Origin: an uncultured Pelagibacteraceae bacterium
GTDB lineage: Bacteria > Pseudomonadota > Alphaproteobacteria > Pelagibacterales > Pelagibacteraceae
NCBI GenBank assembly: GCA_902558705.1
Contig: CACEEW010000001.1
Span: 105,892-169,891, forward strand
DNA: 64,000 bases
Reading direction: 5' to 3'
In this document: positions 58,471 to 64,000 of the stretch, piece after piece
Position numbering within the stretch: position 1 is the first letter of the stretch
Layout of the letters: each line of letters opens with the position of its first letter
The notes under the pieces: model-generated
The model's database searches: none
What the model was told of the DNA's origin: nothing
The model's input: the letters and a program-made list of their open reading frames with translations, nothing else
Program-made: the position numbers and the translations under genes

Positions 58471-59219
58471 TATCTATTTTTATATTTTTTCATAGCTGAA
58501 TTAGCTAAGATCAAATTAGGATCTAAAAATATTTTTGAAGATTTAATTGTTTTGAATGATTTAAATGCAAAAATAGCTATTGGTAATTCAGTACAACCAA
58601 GAATTATTTTTTTACATTTTTTTTTTATTAAATAATTAATTGCAGGTTTTATAATCTTACTAGCTTCTTTTACTTTTCCCATTTTTACAAATTTAATAGC
58701 CTTATTTACAGAATTATTTTGATTTTTTTTATCTGGAAAAACTAAATTATAGTTGTTATCAAAAAATTTATTATAAACACCTGTCTTTAAAGTCCCTTCA
58801 GTGGCAAGTAACCCAATACTTGAATTTTTTTTACATGTTTTTTTTGTAAAATTAAAAACCTCTTTTGGCATGTTAATTATAGGTAAATTAATTTTTTTCT
58901 GTAAATCTTCATACCAATAATGGGCTGTATTACATGGTATAACTATAAATTTACATTTACTTTTTTTAAGAACCTGACATCCTTTAATTAAACTTTTTAA
59001 AACTAATAAATATTTTTTTTGACTTTTTTTGTTATTTTTTTTATTTGATAAATTTCCAGTTTGAACACCTATTGACTCGGGTCTTCCTGGAATATTAGAT
59101 TTATTATAGAGTATGAATAGGGGGTAATCTTGATCAAATTTCCCTCTATACAGGATTGCTAACTTATTACAAAAATCAAGACCTGCTTGAGTTCCCATTC
59201 CACCTAAAATACCAATCAT
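58470..59219 (-). CDS. Aspartate/glutamate racemase family protein
   Basis: IGILGGMGTQAGLDFCNKL, FIVIPCNTAHYW, KIILGCTELPI. Confidence 0.92.
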   Translation of the reverse strand: MIGILGGMGTQAGLDFCNKLAILYRGKFDQDYPLFILYNKSNIPGRPESIGVQTGNLSNKKNNKKSQKKYLLVLKSLIKGCQVLKKSKCKFIVIPCNTAHYWYEDLQKKINLPIINMPKEVFNFTKKTCKKNSSIGLLATEGTLKTGVYNKFFDNNYNLVFPDKKNQNNSVNKAIKFVKMGKVKEASKIIKPAINYLIKKKCKKIILGCTELPIAIFAFKSFKTIKSSKIFLDPNLILANSAMKKYKNR

Positions 59220-59257
59220 ATATAAATTATATCTTTTTCTTTATTGTAGAATAGTTC

Positions 59258-59315
59258 ATTGGCTATAAAAATAAATCAATTCTCAAATTAAGAACTGAAA
59301 ATGATTATAGCCAAT
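59258..59315. repeat. Inverted repeat between the csp 3' end and the racemase gene
   Basis: attggctataa (59258-59268) / ttatagccaat (59305-59315), perfect 11 bp, with an imperfect inner stem tcaattct/agaactga. Confidence 0.7.
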
Positions 59316-59332
59316 AAATGATAGTGTGAAAA

Positions 59333-59539
59333 TTATGCAGTTTTTAAGTTAACTGCTGAAGGACCTTTAGGACCATCTTCAACATCGAAAGTCAAAGCTT
59401 GACCCTCATCTAAACCGTTCATACCAGCATCTCTTACTGCTGAAACATGTACAAACACATCTTTTTCTTTATCTTCTCTTTCAATAAAACCAAAACCTTT
59501 GGTTGGATTGAACCACTTTACTTTACCTTGTAGACTCAT
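59333..59539 (-). CDS. Cold shock domain protein
   Basis: [61 protein letters not shown]. Confidence 0.97.
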   Translation of the reverse strand: MSLQGKVKWFNPTKGFGFIEREDKEKDVFVHVSAVRDAGMNGLDEGQALTFDVEDGPKGPSAVNLKTA

Positions 59540-59656
59540 ATTTATCTTCTTACTTTTTGTTATATTAATTTATTACTTATAATTAAGTAATTCCGCTTTC
59601 TTTAGAATTTGGAGGGTTTTGTCAACTAAATAGATGTTTTTGGGACCTTTTTTATA

Positions 59657-60124
59657 CTAATCGTTGTTTATCTGTTTACTCAAATAGATGGAATTTATAT
59701 CATCTTTATAATGTGCGAAGGGCTCACAAGGAGCAAAATCACATTTTTTAAATAATTTCCGTGCTGGTTCAAAAAATTTACCTGCACCCGTTTCTATACT
59801 TAATCTTTTTATCTTTAATTTCTTGGCTTCAAAAATTAAATGGTGAATTACTTGTATACCATTACCTTTGTTTCTATAATTGTCATGAATTCGAATTGAT
59901 TTAAATTCTCCATGTTCTTTTGTAAGAAATTTCAAAGCACCACAGCCGAATAACTTTTCCTCTTGCCATAAACTCCAAAACTTTATTGATGGAGTTTTAA
60001 GACCAGGTATGTCAAGAACATGTGCACTTCCTTCAGGGGACGCAGCTTTTAACTCTCTAAAATGTTTTATCAAAAGCTGATTAACTTCAGGGTGATCAAA
60101 ATTTCCTTCTATTGATTTAAGCAT
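59657..60124 (-). CDS. GNAT family acetyltransferase
   Basis: LFGCGALKFLTKEHGEFKSIRIHDNYRNKGNGIQVIHHLIFEAKKLKIKRLSIETGAG. Confidence 0.88.
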   Translation of the reverse strand: MLKSIEGNFDHPEVNQLLIKHFRELKAASPEGSAHVLDIPGLKTPSIKFWSLWQEEKLFGCGALKFLTKEHGEFKSIRIHDNYRNKGNGIQVIHHLIFEAKKLKIKRLSIETGAGKFFEPARKLFKKCDFAPCEPFAHYKDDINSIYLSKQINND

Positions 60125-61171
60125 TTATAGTAAAGTTGTTATATGACCCATTTTCCTTTTCTCTTTTACCTCTTTCTTTAGATAATCAAAAAAAAATTCA
60201 TTCTTACCTAATTCTAAATTTTTTCGATAAGGTTCAATTTGGTTACCAATTAAATTTACCATTTTAGCATTAGATAATTTTTTTAACGGAACTTTTTTAA
60301 GGGAACATACGGCCCTTACATGATTTTCAAATTGGCTTACATTATAAGCATTAATAGTTAAATGACCAGAATTATGAACTCTTGGAGCAATTTCATTTAC
60401 ATAAAGATTTTCATTTCTGTCGATAAAAAATTCTACACATAGTGTACCAATGTATTTAAGTTCCTCTGCAATCATAATAGACCAATCTTTTGACTGATCT
60501 AAAATTTTTTTACTAATTTCAGCAGGTATTACTGAATATTTTAAAATTTGATCTTGATGAGTATTTTCTATTGGATCATAAATCTCAAAATTATTATTAC
60601 CATATCTTGTCACTATAACTGAAATTTCTTTTTTAAGTTTCACTAACTTTTCTAGTATATAACCCTTAGAAAAATCTATGTTTAAAGAGTTTATATCCTC
60701 AATTGTTTTAATTGGATACTGACCTTTTCCATCATAACCCATTGTAGTAGTTTTCAAAATTCCTGGTAAAAAATCTGCTAATGGTTCAATATCAGACTTT
60801 TTTTCTATAGATACATATTTTGTTGTTCTTATATTTAGTTTATTTACAAAATCTTTTTCAGCAATTCTATGTTGTATAAGTCTATTAACTGATGGTTTTG
60901 GTAAAACAGGTTTTAATTTATTCATTTCATTAAGAGTTTCATAAGGAATATTTTCAAATTCATAACTTACAACATCAACTATACCAATAAATTCTGATAT
61001 TTTTTGTTTATCATCGTATCCTCCAAAAATAAATTTATCACAAAAATTTTGTGCTGGAGCATCTTTATCATCTGAATAAACGACTGTTTTAATATCTAAT
61101 TTTTTTGCTGCTGATGACATCATGCTACCTAATTGACCTCCACCAATGATTCCAAGATTTTTTACTGTCAT
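60125..61171 (-). CDS. purK: 5-(carboxyamino)imidazole ribonucleotide synthase
   Basis: LGIIGGGQLGSMMSSAAKKL, ATP-grasp core, NEIAPRVHNSGHLTINAYNVSQFENHVRAV; next to purE. Confidence 0.95.
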   Translation of the reverse strand: MTVKNLGIIGGGQLGSMMSSAAKKLDIKTVVYSDDKDAPAQNFCDKFIFGGYDDKQKISEFIGIVDVVSYEFENIPYETLNEMNKLKPVLPKPSVNRLIQHRIAEKDFVNKLNIRTTKYVSIEKKSDIEPLADFLPGILKTTTMGYDGKGQYPIKTIEDINSLNIDFSKGYILEKLVKLKKEISVIVTRYGNNNFEIYDPIENTHQDQILKYSVIPAEISKKILDQSKDWSIMIAEELKYIGTLCVEFFIDRNENLYVNEIAPRVHNSGHLTINAYNVSQFENHVRAVCSLKKVPLKKLSNAKMVNLIGNQIEPYRKNLELGKNEFFFDYLKKEVKEKRKMGHITTLL

Positions 61172-61178
61172 TCTTTTA

Positions 61179-61670
61179 TTATTTTGGATTTTTCTTTACT
61201 GACTTAGTTTGAGATAATCGCCAATTTTTTAATTTTTTCTTAATAACTGGATTACTATTTGCGAGAATTGAGGCAGCTAATAAAGCAGCATTAATTGCTC
61301 CATCTTCTCCTATTGCTAAAGTTCCCACAGGGATACCTTTTGGCATTTGGGCAATAGATAAGAGGCTATCTAGACCTTTGAGTTTTTTACTCTCAATTGG
61401 AACACCTAAAACAGGAATTGGGGTTAAAGCTGAAATCATTCCTGGAAGATGAGCAGATCCTCCTGCACCAGCAATTATTACACCAATATTATTTCTATCT
61501 GCAGAATTTGCATATTCAAACATTCTATTTGGGGTTCGGTGAGCTGATATTATTTTTGTTTCAAATTTAATACCTAAGTTTTTAAGGATTTTAACAGCCA
61601 ATTTCATAGTTTTGTAGTCAGATTGACTACCCATAACAATAGAGACTTTAAGTTTTTTAATATTTTTCAT
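61179..61670 (-). CDS. purE: 5-(carboxyamino)imidazole ribonucleotide mutase
   Basis: SIVMGSQSDYKTM, ISAHRTPNRMFEYA, IIAGAGGSAHLPGMISALTPIPVLGVP. Confidence 0.97.
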   Translation of the reverse strand: MKNIKKLKVSIVMGSQSDYKTMKLAVKILKNLGIKFETKIISAHRTPNRMFEYANSADRNNIGVIIAGAGGSAHLPGMISALTPIPVLGVPIESKKLKGLDSLLSIAQMPKGIPVGTLAIGEDGAINAALLAASILANSNPVIKKKLKNWRLSQTKSVKKNPK

Positions 61671-61772
61671 GATATTGTAAGCATAATCTTTATTTCAAAA
61701 TTAAATAATAATTTCAATAAAATAAATAGTATTTAAAAAACATATTGGTATGCTTCATGATTATTTATCAAA

Positions 61773-62738
61773 ATGAAATTTAAAATAGATAATCTACAAT
61801 ACTGCAATTGGTCTAGAAAAATTTTTGAAATCAATAGAGAGGCTGGGCTTGATGCAGTGCATGTGACAATAGTATATCACGAGGATTTTGATGAACATTT
61901 GAATGAAATTCAAAAATGGAAAAAATTATTTGAGGAAAACTCAGACTTAATTTTTCTTGGAAACAATTTCAAGGATATTGAGAAGGCTAATAAAGAAAAG
62001 AAAACAGCAATTTTTTTTGGATTTCAAAATTGCTCACCTATAGAAGATGATATTAATTTAGTTGAAAAAGTTCATGAACTCGGATGTAGATTTATGCAAC
62101 TAACTTATAATAATCAATCCTTACTGGCTACTGGATGTTATGAAAAGATTGACAGTGGTGTAACAAACTTTGGCCGTGAAGTAATAAAAGAAATGAATAG
62201 AGTAGGTGTTGTCGTAGACATGTCTCATTCAGCAGAGAAAAGTACTTTTGATGCAATAGAAATAAGTGGAAAACCAATTGCTATAACCCACGCTAACCCA
62301 TCATTTTGGCACGCTGCTAAAAGAAATAAATCTTCAGAATTATTAAAAACTTTAAGTGATAGCGGTGGTATTCTAGGGCTGTCCCTTTATCCACATCATT
62401 TAAAAAATAATACAAATTGTACTTTGGAAAGTTTTTGTGAAATGATAGCCAGAACAGCTGAAATTATGAGTGTAAAAAACATTGGAATTGGTTCTGATCT
62501 TTGTTTAAATCAACCAGATGAAGTTGTTGAGTGGATGAGAAATGGAACTTGGTCTAAAAGTAAAAATTATGGGGAAGGATCAAAAAATAAACCAGGTTTT
62601 CCAATCCAACCAAAATGGTTTGAAGACGCAAGAGGTTTTAAAAATTTAGAAACAGGTTTAAAAAAAGTTGGGTTTTCAGAAACCGAGACTAATGGAATAC
62701 TTGGTAACAATTGGTATAATTTTTATAAGACTATTTAG
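61773..62738 (+). CDS. Membrane dipeptidase (M19) family protein
   Basis: FGFQNCSPIEDDINLVEKVHELGCRFMQLTYNNQSLLATGCYE, VGVVVDMSHSAEKSTFDAIEISGKPIAITHANP, IGIGSDL. Confidence 0.9.
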   Translation: MKFKIDNLQYCNWSRKIFEINREAGLDAVHVTIVYHEDFDEHLNEIQKWKKLFEENSDLIFLGNNFKDIEKANKEKKTAIFFGFQNCSPIEDDINLVEKVHELGCRFMQLTYNNQSLLATGCYEKIDSGVTNFGREVIKEMNRVGVVVDMSHSAEKSTFDAIEISGKPIAITHANPSFWHAAKRNKSSELLKTLSDSGGILGLSLYPHHLKNNTNCTLESFCEMIARTAEIMSVKNIGIGSDLCLNQPDEVVEWMRNGTWSKSKNYGEGSKNKPGFPIQPKWFEDARGFKNLETGLKKVGFSETETNGILGNNWYNFYKTI

Positions 62739-62741
62739 AAA

Positions 62742-64000
62742 TGAATGTAGAATTAAGAGATCCCAATATCATTATGAAGCTTTCAAGGCTGGGTTCGTTT
62801 CACCAATCCAGATTGTCTTTTTTAAGAAGTTTTTTAAATGAATTTAAAGATTGGGATTATAAAAGAGATTTATTTGATTTAGATGAAGATGGATTTGGAA
62901 CAGCAGTATATTCTTTTAAAAAAAAAAGCAGAGTTTATTCTTTAATTTGTTACGCAAACAAAATCAATGATGATGAAAGATCCGATAGAGTAATAGCAAC
63001 CAAATGGGATGCAGCTTTTACATTGCACGATGGTGTGCCTTTAAAAGAAGATATTGAAAGATTAAGAAATGAAGTTCCAAAACAAGAAGTTGGTAGGCTT
63101 TCTTATAAAGAATTAACATTATCTAGAGCTAATAAATCTGTAAGAGTATTTAATCATGTTGTTGAAAGTTTAAGTAATGGATCGCAGCCAAATTTAGACT
63201 TGCTTGAAAAAGTGGGATATTTGTACAGAACAACAGCAGTATATGGATCAGGTAAGTTTGGTTTAGCAGATCGATTTAGAATTAAAAATAGAGAGGAAAT
63301 TAACGGACCATTTAGATTAGAGATGATGCTAGTTTATCTAGTCAGACAATTTACATTTGATCAAGTTAATCACATAGCAAAAAATAGAAATCCTAAATTA
63401 GCTGTTAAACTTGATCAAAAAATTTGTAGAAATTTGGGAATTGGAAATTCAACTGGATTAGGGATGGCTCCATTTATTGTTAATCATCCAACATTACTTA
63501 ATAATTGGATACTTAGTAGAGAAGTTGCACTTAAAAAAATTAGAGAAATTAAAATTGCTGAAACTAAAGATTCAAGTTTGTTTAAAGAGTGTGTCAAAAA
63601 TTCTCTTAAAAATATTACTAGTTGGAACACAGCGAATGAATATCAACTTAAAAAGATAAAGCTTTTACTTAAAGATGTAAAAAGATTTATTCATTTTCTA
63701 GAAAATGAATTTGATTTCAAAAAAGATTATCCATTTAATGAAATTTACCTTTGGCTAGAGAAAGAAACTTGTGAGGAGTGTATTGAGTATATTGTTTCAA
63801 TAATGATGGAACCATTTGGTGATATAGTTCAGCCTTTAATTAGTCAAATGAGCTCAGAGGAAGAAAAATACTTTAATATTCCTACAGAGCGAAATGTAGA
63901 AGACTTGAAGAAAATTTTAGAAAATAAGTATTCAGATATTTTGAAAATTGATTTTAATAAAGAAGATAGTAATCAAAAATTTTGGTTTATCTCAAAAAAC
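62742..64000 (+). CDS. Hypothetical protein, truncated at the window end
   Basis: Continuous frame from ATG 62742: MNVELRDPNIIMKLSRLGSFHQSRLSFLRSFLNEFKDWDYKRDLFDLDEDGFGTAVYSFKKKSRVYSLICYANKINDDERSDRVIATKWDAAF...; no family recognised. Confidence 0.75.

Noticed and set aside
1-64000. CRISPR arrays, tRNA/rRNA genes, IS elements, prophage or toxin-antitoxin pairs
   Set aside because: No direct-repeat/spacer pattern, tRNA-like cloverleaf, transposase, integrase or phage structural genes seen by eye; tRNAscan and HMM searches would be decisive

Overview
This is an AT-rich, tightly packed alphaproteobacterial window. Gene content and streamlining look like SAR11/Pelagibacterales, but that assignment is inference; no 16S gene is present. 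About 50 intact protein genes are visible. I saw no rRNA, tRNA, CRISPR array, IS element or prophage. Main blocks: (1) 1-3.4 kb, a minus-strand catabolic operon (flavin-dependent monooxygenase, DUF1185/AA_synth protein, alpha/beta hydrolase, aldehyde dehydrogenase). (2) 3.7-5.2 kb, a TPR protein with a C-terminal 2OG-Fe(II) oxygenase-like domain. (3) 5.3-14 kb, EutA-like and DoeA (ectoine hydrolase)-like genes, a PotABCD-type ABC transporter and a FadN-type HCDH/ECH fusion. (4) 15.4-19 kb, agmatinase family, ALDH, M20 deacetylase. (5) 19-26.5 kb, housekeeping genes (CsaA-like, LysE-like, aconitase, YfgM-like, BamB, ZapE/AFG1, YjbQ). (6) 26.5-56.7 kb, a large methylated-amine/nitrogen/C1 region: photolyase, DPAL-like PLP enzyme, two glutamine synthetase homologues, Amt, a split GltB-like N-methylglutamate synthase (MgsABC/GlxBCD), a DAO-family oxidoreductase, a DUF1989-GcvT fusion matching TMAO demethylase (Tdm), a TMAO/betaine-type ABC transporter with a double-length permease, Fe-ADH, Fhs and a four-subunit sarcosine oxidase/N-methylglutamate dehydrogenase set. 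(7) 56.7-64 kb, EamA transporter, Asp/Glu racemase, Csp, PurE/PurK, M19 dipeptidase and a truncated hypothetical gene. Most of the methylamine region matches published SAR11/Roseobacter pathways and is not new as a whole. Less-explained observations are a small HTH-like gene translationally coupled to tdm, a MORN/hypothetical pair inside the TMAO transporter operon, an unassigned dimethylamine step, all six convergent gene junctions lacking room for a terminator, and hairpin terminators found only between co-directional genes.
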